The translations under genes were made by a program, and so were the position numbers. 64,000 bases of DNA from an uncultured Lachnospiraceae bacterium (GTDB lineage: Bacteria; Bacillota; Clostridia; Lachnospirales; Lachnospiraceae), in the NCBI GenBank assembly GCA_947575805.1, contig CANPOY010000009.1:1-64000 (forward strand), written 5' to 3'. The notes under the pieces are model-generated. The model did not search any database, was not told where the DNA came from, and saw only the letters and a program-made list of their open reading frames with translations. This document shows, piece after piece, positions 33,943-43,688 of this stretch (positions are counted from its first letter, which is position 1; every line of letters begins with the position of its first letter).

Positions 33943-35271
33943 GGCTTCCCCGGCCTCTTCCTTCAGTCTGCGCATATGTTCCCTGATCTTTACCTCGTAC
34001 CCGTTTCCGGAAGGCCGGTAAAATTCCTTTCCGCTCAGCTCATAAGGCAGATACTGCTGCTTTACATAATGATTCGGATAGTCGTGAGCATATTTATAGC
34101 CCGTTCCCCGCCCCAGCTTGGCCGCTCCCTTATAATGCGCGTCCTGCAAATGGGGCGGAATGGGCAGGTTTCCCGTCTGCTCCACCGTCTGCATGGCCTC
34201 GAAAACGGCATTACAGCCGGCGTTGCTCTTGGGGGCACAGGCAACATAGGCCGCAGCCTGGGACAAAATAATCTGGGCCTCCGGCATCCCGATCCGCTCC
34301 ACGGCCAGGGAGGCATTTACAGCCACCACCAGCGCCATGGGATCCGCATTGCCCACATCCTCCGCCGCACATATCATGATCCGCCGGGCAATAAATGCTA
34401 CCTGCTCCCCTGCATAGAGCATCCGTGCCAGGTAATACACCGCCGCATCCGGATCGGATCCCCGCATACTCTTGATAAAAGCCGAAATCGTATCGTAATG
34501 ACTGTCTCCTGCCTTATCATAACGCACGGCTCGCTTCTGAATGCACTCCTGCGCAACCTCCAGGGTAATATGTATCTTTCCGTCTTCGCCGCGGTTGGTG
34601 GTCATGACGCCCAGCTCCACGGCGTTCAGGGCATGCCTGGCATCTCCGCCGGAAACATCGGCCAGAAAGTCCAACGCATCCTCATCAATCGTGGCATTGT
34701 AGGCCCCCATTCCCCTGTCGCCGTCATAGACCGCCTTACGGATCAGCTCCTTTACTGCCTCCACCGGAATCGGTTTCAGCTCAAAAATAACGGAACGGGA
34801 AAGCAATGCCCCGTTCACTTCAAAATAAGGATTTTCCGTGGTGGCACCGATGAGAATCAGCGTCCCGTCCTCCACAAAAGGCAGCAGATAATCCTGCTGG
34901 CTTTTGTTAAAACGGTGGATCTCGTCTATAAAAAGGATGGTGCGTTTCCCATACATGCCCAGACTATCCTTGGCCTTAGCCACCACCTCTTCCATATCCT
35001 TCTTGCCTGCCACCGTAGCGTTGATCTGGGTAAATTCCGCGCTGGTGGTATTGGCAATCACCCGCGCCAGAGTCGTCTTGCCCGTTCCCGGGGGGCCGTA
35101 AAAGATTACGGAACTGATCTTATCCGCCCGGATGGCCCGGTACAACAGCTTGTCCCTGCCGATTATGTGCTCCTGCCCCATTACCTCGTCCAGGGTTCTG
35201 GGCCGCATTCGGGCTGCAAGAGGCGCCTCCTTCTCCATGCTGGTGCTGCGCATATATTCAAAAATATCCAT
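33934..35271 (-). CDS. rarA: Replication-associated recombination protein RarA
   Basis: Predicted 445-residue AAA+ ATPase (MgsA/WRNIP1 family) that acts at stalled replication forks. The Walker A is FYGPPGTGKTTLA and Walker B is LFIDEIHRFNKSQQD; the C-terminal tetramerisation region has YPNHYVKQQYLP. The ATG at 35271 (MDIFEYM) is chosen because family members start there and AGGA is upstream; the track start at 35325 adds 18 unlikely residues. Confidence 0.93.
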   Translation of the reverse strand: MDIFEYMRSTSMEKEAPLAARMRPRTLDEVMGQEHIIGRDKLLYRAIRADKISSVIFYGPPGTGKTTLARVIANTTSAEFTQINATVAGKKDMEEVVAKAKDSLGMYGKRTILFIDEIHRFNKSQQDYLLPFVEDGTLILIGATTENPYFEVNGALLSRSVIFELKPIPVEAVKELIRKAVYDGDRGMGAYNATIDEDALDFLADVSGGDARHALNAVELGVMTTNRGEDGKIHITLEVAQECIQKRAVRYDKAGDSHYDTISAFIKSMRGSDPDAAVYYLARMLYAGEQVAFIARRIMICAAEDVGNADPMALVVAVNASLAVERIGMPEAQIILSQAAAYVACAPKSNAGCNAVFEAMQTVEQTGNLPIPPHLQDAHYKGAAKLGRGTGYKYAHDYPNHYVKQQYLPYELSGKEFYRPSGNGYEVKIREHMRRLKEEAGEASE

Positions 35272-35327
35272 ACATCCTGCCTTCTGCCGCTTTCCCTCGG
35301 CTGTTTTCTTCCTTCCGGAAAGCACAT

Positions 35328-36284
35328 TCAGTGTGCTTCCCGATGCAGCGTGACCTGATTTTCATGAACCGTCACCGATTTCATGCTGCGCAGGAAACTG
35401 GAAATACGGTTATAACCAAACTGTCTGAAATCCAGCTGCTTGTACTTTTTATGCAGTTCATCGTTCAGAGTGGAAAGATTATCTATCATGCCGCCGTTTT
35501 TCTCGATCATGCTGCAGATCTCCCGCTCCAGCTCCGTCTTGGTAAGGGTGGACCTGCGCTCCACACAATATTGATAATTAATCTTTTTCACGTTTAAGTC
35601 CGGCAGCTCCTGGGTCACCATGGTACTGAGTTTGGTATACCCATAGTTACGAACGTCAAAATCGGAAAATCTGTCGTTTAGGCGATTCCCGATTGTGGCA
35701 AGGTCTACCGGCTTTCCGTCATTCTCATTAATCAGTGCCAGAATCGCCTGCCGCACCTCCGTCACCGAGGTGACATTCTGCTCGTCACCGCCCTCGATGC
35801 TCTCCGTGCCTTCCAGTGCCTTATTCTGCTCCGCCACCAGGTTCAGGTGGATGAATCTGTTACAGGCCCTGGTCAACGCCGGAGGAGTCTTGGATTCCCC
35901 CATGCCTAAGACAAACATGTTTTCCTCCCGCAGGCGCATGGCCAGACGGGTAAAATCGCTGTCGCTGGTCACCAGGCAAAACCCCCTGACCTTATTCTTA
36001 AACAAAATATCCATGGCATCAATCACCATGGCCATGTCCGTGGCATTTTTCCCTGTAGTGTAGGAAAACTGCTGCACAGGCATAATGGAATGCTCCAGCA
36101 GCATTCCCTCATTCCAGCCGTTGGCCTTAGACCAGTTGCCATAGATCCGCCGATAGGTGGAAAATCCGAATTTATCCAGCTCTTCAAAAATGGTGGCGGC
36201 ATACTTGGAGCTGATATTATCCGCATCGATCAGCACCGCAAACTGCATTCGCTCCCCCTGTATTGTCTCCATATTTTCTTCCAT
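35328..36284 (-). CDS. NYN-domain nuclease-like protein with two LOTUS/OST-HTH domains
   Basis: Predicted 318-residue protein. The N-terminal NYN domain (~1-145) has the PIN-like acidic residues in VLIDADNISSKY, KNATDMAMVIDAMD and LVTSDSDFTRLA, so RNase activity is plausible. Two OST-HTH (LOTUS-type) modules follow (~180-240 with VRNYGYTKLS, and ~255-315 with DFRQFGYNRIS), which in other proteins bind RNA, including G-quadruplex RNA. The physiological role is unknown. GGAGG is 5 nt before the ATG at 36284. It lies 56 bp upstream of rarA and may be cotranscribed with it. Confidence 0.88.
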   Translation of the reverse strand: MEENMETIQGERMQFAVLIDADNISSKYAATIFEELDKFGFSTYRRIYGNWSKANGWNEGMLLEHSIMPVQQFSYTTGKNATDMAMVIDAMDILFKNKVRGFCLVTSDSDFTRLAMRLREENMFVLGMGESKTPPALTRACNRFIHLNLVAEQNKALEGTESIEGGDEQNVTSVTEVRQAILALINENDGKPVDLATIGNRLNDRFSDFDVRNYGYTKLSTMVTQELPDLNVKKINYQYCVERRSTLTKTELEREICSMIEKNGGMIDNLSTLNDELHKKYKQLDFRQFGYNRISSFLRSMKSVTVHENQVTLHREAH

Positions 36285-36550
36285 GCTAACCTCCATTTCG
36301 CCGAAAGGCTTATAGTTCATAAAGCAAAAGTGCCCGCCTTACCGGACTCTTTCCGTTTTGGCGGACACCACCGGCCTCTCCTGCATTTACTTCATTTTAC
36401 AGGATTGGCCGCCAAGATGCAAGCATCTCTTCTTCCCGGCACAAATACTTGCACGGATTACGGCACCGGATTTTTCCTGCCATAGCTTTGGATTTTTCCT
36501 TTTCTGCCAAACATCCCTTTGTCCTCCGATGTCCAATGCTTTTTCCGCAA

Positions 36551-36598
36551 AGAAAAGACCGTGGAAAACGAAGCTGGATTCACTCCGTTTCCCACGGC
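36551..36598 (-). terminator. Rho-independent terminator of glyA
   Basis: On the minus strand GGCCGTGGGAAACG...CGTTTTCCACGGTC is followed by TTTTCTTT, just after the glyA stop. Confidence 0.9.
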
Positions 36599-36621
36599 CC
36601 CTTCCTCCGGACTGCCGAATA

Positions 36622-37860
36622 TTAAACCAAAGGATACTTTGCAGTCAACGTCTTTACGATAGCAAATGCCTCGGAAACCTTCTCCTCGCCGCCCTTGATC
36701 ACCAAAGCAATGGCTTCCGCGATCCTGTCCATATCCTCCGCTTTCATGCCTCTGGAGGTGACAGCCGGCGTTCCCAGACGGATCCCGCTGGTGACGAAAG
36801 GAGACTGGGGATCGTTGGGGATCGTGTTCTTGTTGCAGGTGATGTGTGCCGCATCCAGCAGCTTCTCCACTGCCTTGCCGGTAAGGCCGAAATTCGTCAG
36901 GTCAACCAGCATCAGGTGATTGTCCGTGCCGCCGGACACAATTTTGATTCCCCGCTCCAGAAGCCCCTTGCACAGAGCCTGGGCGTTGTCAATAATGCCC
37001 TTCTGGTAAACCTTGAAATCATCGCTCAGCGCCTCCTTGAAGCAGACGGCCTTTGCGGCGATTACGTGCATCAGCGGACCGCCCTGGATGCCGGGGAAGA
37101 TCGCCTTGTTGAAATTGTATTTCGCATTCACTTCATTGCTGGATAAGATCAGGCCGCCCCTGGGTCCCCGCAGGGTCTTATGGGTAGTGGTGGTGGTCAC
37201 ATGGGCATAGGGAATGGGGCTGGGATGAAGTCCTGCCGCCACAAGTCCCGCAATGTGAGCCATATCCACCATCAGGACAGCTCCCACCTCGTCAGCGACC
37301 TCGCGGAACTTTTTAAAATCTATGGTACGGGCATAAGCGGAAGCCCCTGCGATAATCATCTTCGGCTTTGCTTCCAGGGCAGTTTCCCGCAGCTTGTCAT
37401 AGTCAATAAAGCCTTCGTCATTTACTCCGTAAGGCACGATGTTAAAATATTTTCCCGACATATTTACCGGGCTGCCGTGGGTCAGATGTCCGCCGTGATC
37501 CAGATTCATGCCCATAATGGTGTCTCCCAGCTGGCACACGGTAAACTGTACTGCCATATTGGCCTGCGCACCGGAATGGGCCTGCACATTGGCGTACTCA
37601 CAGCCAAACAGCTCTTTTGCCCGCTCAATCGCCAGAGTTTCCACCACATCCACGCAGTCACAGCCGCCGTAATACCGTTTCCCGGGATAGCCTTCCGCGT
37701 ACTTGTTGGTCAGCGGACTGCCCATTGCCGCCATCACTGCCTTACTCACCCAATTCTCGGAAGCAATCAGCTCAATATGGCTGTTCTGCCTCTCCTGCTC
37801 GTCTTCGATCGCCTGAGCAACCTCAGGATCCACCGCCCTTACATCATCCAAAGAATACAT
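36622..37860 (-). CDS. glyA: Serine hydroxymethyltransferase
   Basis: Predicted 412-residue PLP enzyme that interconverts serine and glycine and loads one-carbon units on tetrahydrofolate. The PLP lysine is in [14 protein letters not shown], and [14 protein letters not shown] and [13 protein letters not shown] are family motifs. The ATG at 37860 is 7 nt after AGGAGG, so the track GTG at 37881 is rejected. It is monocistronic with an own promoter and terminator. Confidence 0.96.
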   Translation of the reverse strand: MYSLDDVRAVDPEVAQAIEDEQERQNSHIELIASENWVSKAVMAAMGSPLTNKYAEGYPGKRYYGGCDCVDVVETLAIERAKELFGCEYANVQAHSGAQANMAVQFTVCQLGDTIMGMNLDHGGHLTHGSPVNMSGKYFNIVPYGVNDEGFIDYDKLRETALEAKPKMIIAGASAYARTIDFKKFREVADEVGAVLMVDMAHIAGLVAAGLHPSPIPYAHVTTTTTHKTLRGPRGGLILSSNEVNAKYNFNKAIFPGIQGGPLMHVIAAKAVCFKEALSDDFKVYQKGIIDNAQALCKGLLERGIKIVSGGTDNHLMLVDLTNFGLTGKAVEKLLDAAHITCNKNTIPNDPQSPFVTSGIRLGTPAVTSRGMKAEDMDRIAEAIALVIKGGEEKVSEAFAIVKTLTAKYPLV

Positions 37861-37910
37861 TCCAAATCCTCCTGTTTTCACGCTGTACTGTATTAAAATA
37901 CCTGTTTTTG

Positions 37911-37942
37911 ATTATAACACAGAATACCAAATAAGAAAATGA
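37911..37942 (-). promoter_or_regulatory. Extended -10 promoter of glyA
   Basis: On the minus strand TGTTATAAT (extended -10) lies ~50 nt before the glyA ATG. The -35 region is weak (TTTTCT at 17 nt). Confidence 0.5.
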
Positions 37943-37947
37943 TTTTA

Positions 37948-37976
37948 TTTACGGATCGGCAATCTGCTGATACAAT
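37948..37976 (+). promoter_or_regulatory. Promoter of lipid kinase gene
   Basis: TTTACG and TACAAT are separated by 17 nt with a TG one base before the -10, 36 nt upstream of the ATG at 38012. It is divergent from glyA. Confidence 0.6.
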
Positions 37977-38011
37977 AAATACAGTAAGAACGAAAGAGAG
38001 GGTCCCTCCTT

Positions 38012-38947
38012 ATGTATCACATTATCATCAACCCGGCATCCCGCTCCGGAAAGGGGCTGAAAATATGGAAGGAACAGGTGGAACCCGCCCTGTGCAGAGG
38101 GAATGTCCCCTTCCGTCCCTATTTTTCCGAAAAAGCCGGAAACGTTTCCAGGATAGCCGGTGAAATTCTGTCCGCTCCCTCCTCCGGCAACGGACCTGTC
38201 TCCCTGATTATCCTGGGCGGTGACGGCACGGTAAATGAAGCCCTTCAGGGTATACCTGATCCTTCCGGGATTGTATTGGGTTATATTCCCACCGGATCCA
38301 GCAATGACCTGGCAAGGGATCTGAACATCCCCACTTCCCCCACCGCAGCCCTGGACCTGATCCTGCACTCAGGCACCCCCTGTCCCATGGACCTGGGAAC
38401 CGTCACCTATGAGGACGGACAAAAGCGCCGTTTCGCAGTCAGCTGCGGCATCGGCTTTGATGCGGCGGTATGTGAGGAAGCTCTGCGCTCCAAGGCCAAA
38501 AAGGTTCTGAACAGGATCGGTCTGGGGAAGCTGACCTATCTCAGCATAGCGCTGAAGCAGCTTTTTGCGGCAAAGGCCGTCTCCGGAAAGCTGATTCTGG
38601 ATGACGGCGCCCCTGTGGAGATCGGAAATATCCTGTTCACCGCCTGTATGCTCCACCGCTTTGAGGGCGGAGGTTTCATGTTCAGTCCCGATGCGGATGC
38701 CACGGACGGCATCTTAAATCTGTGTGCCGTGGGTGACATTTCCAAAGCTCTGATTCTCTACGCCCTGCCTACGGCCTTCAAGGGCAAGCATTACCGTTAT
38801 AAAGGTATTACCCCCTATCAGGCAAGGAAGGTACGTATAGACGTGTCCTCCCCCCTTTGGGTCCATACCGACGGTGAAGTCGCCAGAAAGAGCCGCAGCA
38901 TTACCGTAACCTGTGAGCAAAATGCTCTGTACATCATCAGAGGCTAA
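38012..38947 (+). CDS. Diacylglycerol kinase-family lipid kinase (YegS/BmrU type)
   Basis: Predicted 311-residue soluble lipid kinase. The catalytic domain carries INPASRSGKG, ILGGDGTVNEALQG and GYIPTGSSNDLAR. Members phosphorylate diacylglycerol or related lipids to feed phospholipid recycling; the exact substrate is not certain. The upstream AGAGGG acts as the ribosome binding site. The PAP2 phosphatase gene follows 135 bp later on the same strand, which may reflect related lipid turnover. Confidence 0.9.
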   Translation: MYHIIINPASRSGKGLKIWKEQVEPALCRGNVPFRPYFSEKAGNVSRIAGEILSAPSSGNGPVSLIILGGDGTVNEALQGIPDPSGIVLGYIPTGSSNDLARDLNIPTSPTAALDLILHSGTPCPMDLGTVTYEDGQKRRFAVSCGIGFDAAVCEEALRSKAKKVLNRIGLGKLTYLSIALKQLFAAKAVSGKLILDDGAPVEIGNILFTACMLHRFEGGGFMFSPDADATDGILNLCAVGDISKALILYALPTAFKGKHYRYKGITPYQARKVRIDVSSPLWVHTDGEVARKSRSITVTCEQNALYIIRG

Positions 38948-39082
38948 TCCTGAAGGTTTTCTTAAGATTGCTTAAGAAGCTAAAAAAGGCATTGCATTTT
39001 TCCTATTCAACGCTATACTATATTTGTCGTTCAGTTGTATTACAGACATCCGGTGATAAACATAAAGTGTAGGTGCGCAGAT

Positions 39083-39778
39083 ATGAAAAAAAAGGAAAAA
39101 ATCAAAAACTTTTATGAAAAATACAGACATGGGATTCCGTTGTTGATCTATTTGGCGGTTTATCTGGTCTGGTTCGCCTGGCTGGAGAAAACAAATGTCA
39201 AAAATTATCAGGTGATACACGTCAGCATGGATGACTATATTCCCTTTTGCGAGGTGTTTATTATCCCCTACCTGCTATGGTTCGGATATGTAGCCGCCGT
39301 GGTAGTTTATCTGTTTTTCAAGAATAAACAGGATTATTATAAAGTATGCTGCTTTTTATTTACCGGAATGACCTTATTCCTTGTCATTTCAACCCTGTGG
39401 CCCAACGGCCACGACTTAAGGCCCGCCGTTATGCCGAGAGACAATTGCTTCACCTGGCTGATCTCTCTCCTTTGGCAGACAGACACTCCTACAAACCTGT
39501 GGCCCAGCATTCACGTGTTTAACTCCATGGGAGCGCATTTTGCGGTTATGCGCAGCGGAGACCTGGCCCAGTCAAGACATGGAAAGCCGCTCAGGATCGC
39601 TTCCGGAATCCTGAGTGTATCCATTATCCTCTCTACCGTGTTCATTAAGCAACATTCCCTGTTTGACGTGGTGACGGGAATTCTTCTTGGCACAATCATG
39701 TACGCCTGCGTCTACAGAAGAGAATGGCTGCTGGCTTTCAGGACTGCAAACAAGAACCGTGAAAAAGCAGCCAGCTGA
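39083..39778 (+). CDS. PAP2-family membrane phosphatase
   Basis: Predicted 231-residue membrane protein with five to six helices. The PAP2 signatures are partly present: LWPSIHVFNSMGAHF (the usual SGH replaced by PSIH) and KQHSLFDVVTG, whose His and Asp are catalytic. The first PAP2 motif (KxxxxxxRP) is seen only as LRPAVMPRDN. Members dephosphorylate lipid phosphates or transfer head groups. The ATG at 39083 has AGGTG upstream. It converges with the glycosyltransferase gene with 2 bp between stops. Confidence 0.85.
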   Translation: MKKKEKIKNFYEKYRHGIPLLIYLAVYLVWFAWLEKTNVKNYQVIHVSMDDYIPFCEVFIIPYLLWFGYVAAVVVYLFFKNKQDYYKVCCFLFTGMTLFLVISTLWPNGHDLRPAVMPRDNCFTWLISLLWQTDTPTNLWPSIHVFNSMGAHFAVMRSGDLAQSRHGKPLRIASGILSVSIILSTVFIKQHSLFDVVTGILLGTIMYACVYRREWLLAFRTANKNREKAAS

Positions 39779-39780
39779 TC

Positions 39781-40809
39781 TTAGTTAAATTTGAAAATTT
39801 TCTGACAGATCTTATAACCTTCCACAGAAATCTTACGTCCGCCCCGCCCCGGCAGATTCATGGCTTCTCCCATGATGCCGTGGCGCAGGCAGCGGTAAAG
39901 CAGCCTGTCCTTCTCCTTTAAGTACTGCCACAGCTCCGCTTTCTTTTCTAAATTTTCCTCTGTGCCGGAACGTATCAGCAGCACCGATGAAACCGTGGTA
40001 ATAATTTCCAGATAATTCCTCATATATTGATACAGGCGCTTCTGCTTCGTAAGCGTCTGCTTTTTTTCCGTCAGATAATCAATCATCAGTTTATTGACCT
40101 TGATTTGCTGGTCAATCCGCGAAATCATGACATTCTCGTTTACGGACTGATCCTCTCTCCCAATATAGTAGCGATAGAAGTTTACATCCAGATAATACAT
40201 ATTCCTCACATAAGGGAGGGGTTCAAATACATAAAGGTTATCCACATAGAAGGTATGCTCGGGAAGCCGGATTCCACATTCCTTCAGAAGCTTTGTTCTG
40301 AAGATCACAGAGTGCATCAGAATATAATGCCCCTTCTGAAAATGGCGGCAATCCTCCCATGTAAAGATACGGCCTGTGGGGAGACTGTGCCGATACTGAA
40401 TCACCTTCTTTTTCTTCTCCCCTTCCTTCTCGTATACATAATTGCACACCAGCATATCCAGGGTATGTGCTCCCCCCATAAACTCCCGGAGAATCTCCAG
40501 CACCCGTTCATATGCGTCCTTTTTCACCCAATCGTCACTGTCCACCACCTTAAAATAAATTCCCGTGGCATGGTCAATCCCCGTGTTCACTGCAGAGCCA
40601 TGCCCCCCGTTTGCCTTGTGCACCGTCTTCACAATGGCAGGATACCTGGCAGCATACTCGTCTGCGATTTCCGCCGTTCTGTCACCGGTGGAGCCGTCAT
40701 CTACGATGATGATCTCTACATCCTCCCCACCCACCAAAAGAGAATCGATACATTTTCTCATATATTTTTCCGAATTATAGCAAGGAACCACTATTGATAA
40801 TAATTTCAT
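39781..40809 (-). CDS. Family 2 glycosyltransferase
   Basis: Predicted 342-residue GT-A fold glycosyltransferase. The N-terminal domain has SIVVPCYNSEKYMRKCIDSL, the first acidic pair IIVDDGSTGDRTAEIAD, and the DxD-like KVVDSDDWV. The C-terminal ~100 residues are basic and lack membrane segments. The acceptor is unknown; teichoic acid or capsule-like glycans are possible. Its ATG overlaps the stop of the SfsA-MutY gene (ATGA), so translation is probably coupled. Confidence 0.9.
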   Translation of the reverse strand: MKLLSIVVPCYNSEKYMRKCIDSLLVGGEDVEIIIVDDGSTGDRTAEIADEYAARYPAIVKTVHKANGGHGSAVNTGIDHATGIYFKVVDSDDWVKKDAYERVLEILREFMGGAHTLDMLVCNYVYEKEGEKKKKVIQYRHSLPTGRIFTWEDCRHFQKGHYILMHSVIFRTKLLKECGIRLPEHTFYVDNLYVFEPLPYVRNMYYLDVNFYRYYIGREDQSVNENVMISRIDQQIKVNKLMIDYLTEKKQTLTKQKRLYQYMRNYLEIITTVSSVLLIRSGTEENLEKKAELWQYLKEKDRLLYRCLRHGIMGEAMNLPGRGGRKISVEGYKICQKIFKFN

Positions 40810-42599
40810 TTGTCCTCATACCTTTCTTTCCCAAGACGTATTTTCAGATACCCGGTATAAGCGGAAAACGCAGACGGCACAGGATATTTCTCTTCCGTCT
40901 CACAGGGTTCCACGAAAAGCCAGCCCTTGCTGTCGTTCCCGGGACGCCCGTGCTCCAGCTCGTCCACACGGACCATATACCCTTTCATACGCCATTCCCT
41001 GTGCGTAAATATGTGCCTGGCATCTTCCAATGGCTGAATGCGCAATGTCCTGAAGCCGTTCTCCGCCAGATACGCCGTAACCTCCTCCGCTGTCCGCCAG
41101 CCATCCAACATGGGAAACTCATACATTCCCGCCAGAAGTCCGCCGGCCGGACGCCTGTGGAGGGCAGCCCTGCTGGCATCCCGGATAACCAGCACTGTCT
41201 TTTCCTCAATCTTTCGAGGCTTTTTGCCTTCCTTCCTGGGAAACTCCGTTTCCGTACCGTCTGCATGAGCCATACAGAGCCTGTCCAGGGGGCAGCAGCC
41301 GCAAAGAGGCTCCCCGTTAGGGATACATACGCAGGCGCCGATCTCCATCATGGCCTGGTTGAAGTCCCCGGGGCGATCTACGGGTATGGCCGCGGCCAGC
41401 TCTTCCTCCACTGTCTTCTTTACCTTCCCGTCCGTAATAAGCCTTTCGTCTTTTCTTATCCTGGCAAGTACGCGGAGAACATTACCGTCCACTGCAGGCA
41501 CCGGCCTGCCATAGGCTATAGAGGAAACGGCTCCGGCAGTATAGCTGCCGATGCCCGCCAGCTTTATCAGCGACTCATAATCCTTGGGCATCTCACCACC
41601 GTATTCCCGGACAATCTGTACTGCTGCCTTCTGCAGGTTCCTTACCCGGTTATAATACCCAAGTCCCTCCCAAAGCTTTAACAGCTGCTCTTCCGAGGCC
41701 CGCGCCAGCGCACCCACATCCGGCAGTGCCTCCATGAAACGCTCAAAATAAGGCTTTACAGCCTCCACTCGGGTCTGCTGCAGCATGATCTCCGATACCC
41801 ATACTCGATAGGGCGTGGGCTCTTCCCGCCAGGGAAGAATCCGCCTGTTCTTATCATACCATTCCAGAAGAGGTTTGGGAATGGCTGCAAGCCTTAATTT
41901 TTCCTTAATATCCCTGCCGTCCAGCCTTACCGGCACCGGGCGGTTCACCGCCAGGCTGTCCGGTGTCACCTTGCAGTTATATGCCAGGATTTCAACACCT
42001 GCACGGGCTGCCCTGCACAAAGCTTCTCCGAATTCCGGTTGAATCTCCCACTCCGGTTCAAAGTGATCGGCCTGCTCCATCTGTATGACAAACATGACGT
42101 AAGCCTTGTATCCCTCACCCTTCGCCCGGATCAGCTCCTCCACATGTTTTACCGCACGCCGGGAGGGCGCATCCGGGAACCTGACTGTCCCCTCCTGCTC
42201 CAGAGTAACGCCCTTGACTTCCAGAAATACCTTTTCCGTTTCCGTCTCCAGATAGAAGTCAAAGCGTGAGCCTCCGTATACCGTCTCAGGACGCAGCAGC
42301 TTCACATCCGCGAAAAGTCCTCCCGAACGCAGCCATTCCTCCACCACTCTGTTGGGTGCCTGAGCATCCATATTAATCAGGCGATCCCCCTTTTTCACCG
42401 CCACCAGATCATAAGCGGTAGAGCGGGCCGTATTATCGCTTTTTGTCAGATACACGGTTGCACCGGGCTGCAGAAGCTCCCTGCAGCGTCCGGTGTTCTT
42501 CACATGGACCTTTTCTGTTTTCCCGTTCAGCTCCACAAGGGCAACAAAACGGTTCTGGCGGCAGACAAAACCTGCCGGCGTGATATTACCGTATTTCAT
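40806..42599 (-). CDS. mutY: Fusion of SfsA nuclease-like protein and MutY adenine glycosylase
   Basis: Predicted 597-residue two-part protein. Residues ~1-232 match SfsA (RFVALVELNGKTEKVHVKNTGR, FDFYLE, FLEVKGVTLE, FPDAPSRRAVKH, AYVMFVIQ), a family with a PD-(D/E)xK-like core and reported nuclease activity. Residues ~240-597 are MutY, which removes adenine opposite 8-oxoguanine: Glu270 in VSEIMLQQTRV, LAGIGSYTAGAV, Asp371 in VDGNVLRV, the 4Fe-4S cysteines 425, 433, 436 and 442, and a C-terminal NUDIX-like lesion-recognition domain (RPAGGLLAGMYEFPML). Both halves look intact with no stop or frameshift between. It sits in an operon between a 5'-nucleotidase and a glycosyltransferase. Confidence 0.92.
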   Translation of the reverse strand: MKYGNITPAGFVCRQNRFVALVELNGKTEKVHVKNTGRCRELLQPGATVYLTKSDNTARSTAYDLVAVKKGDRLINMDAQAPNRVVEEWLRSGGLFADVKLLRPETVYGGSRFDFYLETETEKVFLEVKGVTLEQEGTVRFPDAPSRRAVKHVEELIRAKGEGYKAYVMFVIQMEQADHFEPEWEIQPEFGEALCRAARAGVEILAYNCKVTPDSLAVNRPVPVRLDGRDIKEKLRLAAIPKPLLEWYDKNRRILPWREEPTPYRVWVSEIMLQQTRVEAVKPYFERFMEALPDVGALARASEEQLLKLWEGLGYYNRVRNLQKAAVQIVREYGGEMPKDYESLIKLAGIGSYTAGAVSSIAYGRPVPAVDGNVLRVLARIRKDERLITDGKVKKTVEEELAAAIPVDRPGDFNQAMMEIGACVCIPNGEPLCGCCPLDRLCMAHADGTETEFPRKEGKKPRKIEEKTVLVIRDASRAALHRRPAGGLLAGMYEFPMLDGWRTAEEVTAYLAENGFRTLRIQPLEDARHIFTHREWRMKGYMVRVDELEHGRPGNDSKGWLFVEPCETEEKYPVPSAFSAYTGYLKIRLGKERYEDK

Positions 42600-42612
42600 A
42601 GTGATACCTTTA

Positions 42613-43620
42613 TTATTTTCGCATGATCAGGCTTTTATCCGCAAAATGATACAATTCACCCTTGCGCCGATAAGGAACGCGGGCGGCTGGAACCGCCTGG
42701 GCAGCACTCTGCGTGTGCACCGACTGGTCGTCAAAAAATATCTGTGCCCCAAAAGCCCTTAGAAACTCTTTCTTTTCCAGTCCCCCCAGAAAAAATGCCT
42801 CGTCCACACGGACATTCCATGCCCGCATAGTGCGAATAACTCTCTCATGAGCCGGCGCACTGCGGGACGTGACAAGGGCCGTTCTGATCGGGCAGTTCTC
42901 CGTGCCAAGCTCCCTCTGTAAATCGGAAAGCTTTTTCAGAAAGTTGGCAAAGGGACCTTTCTTCAGGGGATCTCCGGCATGCAGCCGCTCGTTTTCTTCG
43001 AAAGCGTTCAGACCCTTTTCCCGAAAGATCACTTCGGATTCGTCCGCAAACAGCACCGCATCTCCGTCAAAGGCAATCCTGATCTGCCCGGAAGGCAGGG
43101 GAGACGCCCCGGGCATGGGAGTAATCACGGAATCCCTCCTGCCCGGCTTTCTTTCCGGCTCCCCATGATTCCGGTTACCGTTCGTACAAATAATTCCCGC
43201 CGCAATTCCGCTGTCAATAGCACTCTGTACATCCTCTTCGCAGGCTGACAAAAACAAATCCGTACCGAAAGCCGCAAGGTAGGGCGCAAGGGATGCACCG
43301 CTGACTAAGACCGAACGCGTGATGGGGAGCCCGTAATAAGCAATGGTATGAAAGACCCGCAGCGAGGTATCCGGACTGTTATGGGACATAATGATCACCT
43401 CGATCAGATCCTTCTTTCCCGTGCACTCATTCAGCCGCAGCAGGGACTTAATCAGCTGAAACCCCGGGCCCGGTTTCAAAACCTCCTGTTCATGCTCCAC
43501 CTGGTAACGGCAATAAGCCTCCAGGCCCTGCCTTTCAAATATTTCATTTTCAAGAGTTAAATCAAACAATGCCCTGGAAGACACTCCCACAACCATCTTT
43601 TTGTCCATAGTGCATGTCAT
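42613..43620 (-). CDS. Cytosolic 5'-nucleotidase I-like protein
   Basis: Predicted 335-residue HAD-type phosphatase similar to the cytosolic 5'-nucleotidase 1A family. The core has VVGVSSRALFDLT near the start, FDGDAVLFADESEVIF (nucleophile and metal site), ALVTSRSAPAHER and EAFFLGGLEKKEFL, with IFFDDQ near the end. It probably releases phosphate from nucleoside monophosphates. The ATG at 43620 has GGGAG 6 nt upstream. It ends 13 bp before the SfsA-MutY gene. Confidence 0.86.
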   Translation of the reverse strand: MTCTMDKKMVVGVSSRALFDLTLENEIFERQGLEAYCRYQVEHEQEVLKPGPGFQLIKSLLRLNECTGKKDLIEVIIMSHNSPDTSLRVFHTIAYYGLPITRSVLVSGASLAPYLAAFGTDLFLSACEEDVQSAIDSGIAAGIICTNGNRNHGEPERKPGRRDSVITPMPGASPLPSGQIRIAFDGDAVLFADESEVIFREKGLNAFEENERLHAGDPLKKGPFANFLKKLSDLQRELGTENCPIRTALVTSRSAPAHERVIRTMRAWNVRVDEAFFLGGLEKKEFLRAFGAQIFFDDQSVHTQSAAQAVPAARVPYRRKGELYHFADKSLIMRK

Positions 43621-43688
43621 AAGCCGCTCCCTTCCGCTGCCGCCTGAAGCGGTCAGCCCGTGCCGCATTTAAAGGGAACGCCCTGCAC

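Noticed and set aside
33976-35358. Plus-strand ORF of 460 codons
   Set aside because: It is antisense to rarA and shows no domain.
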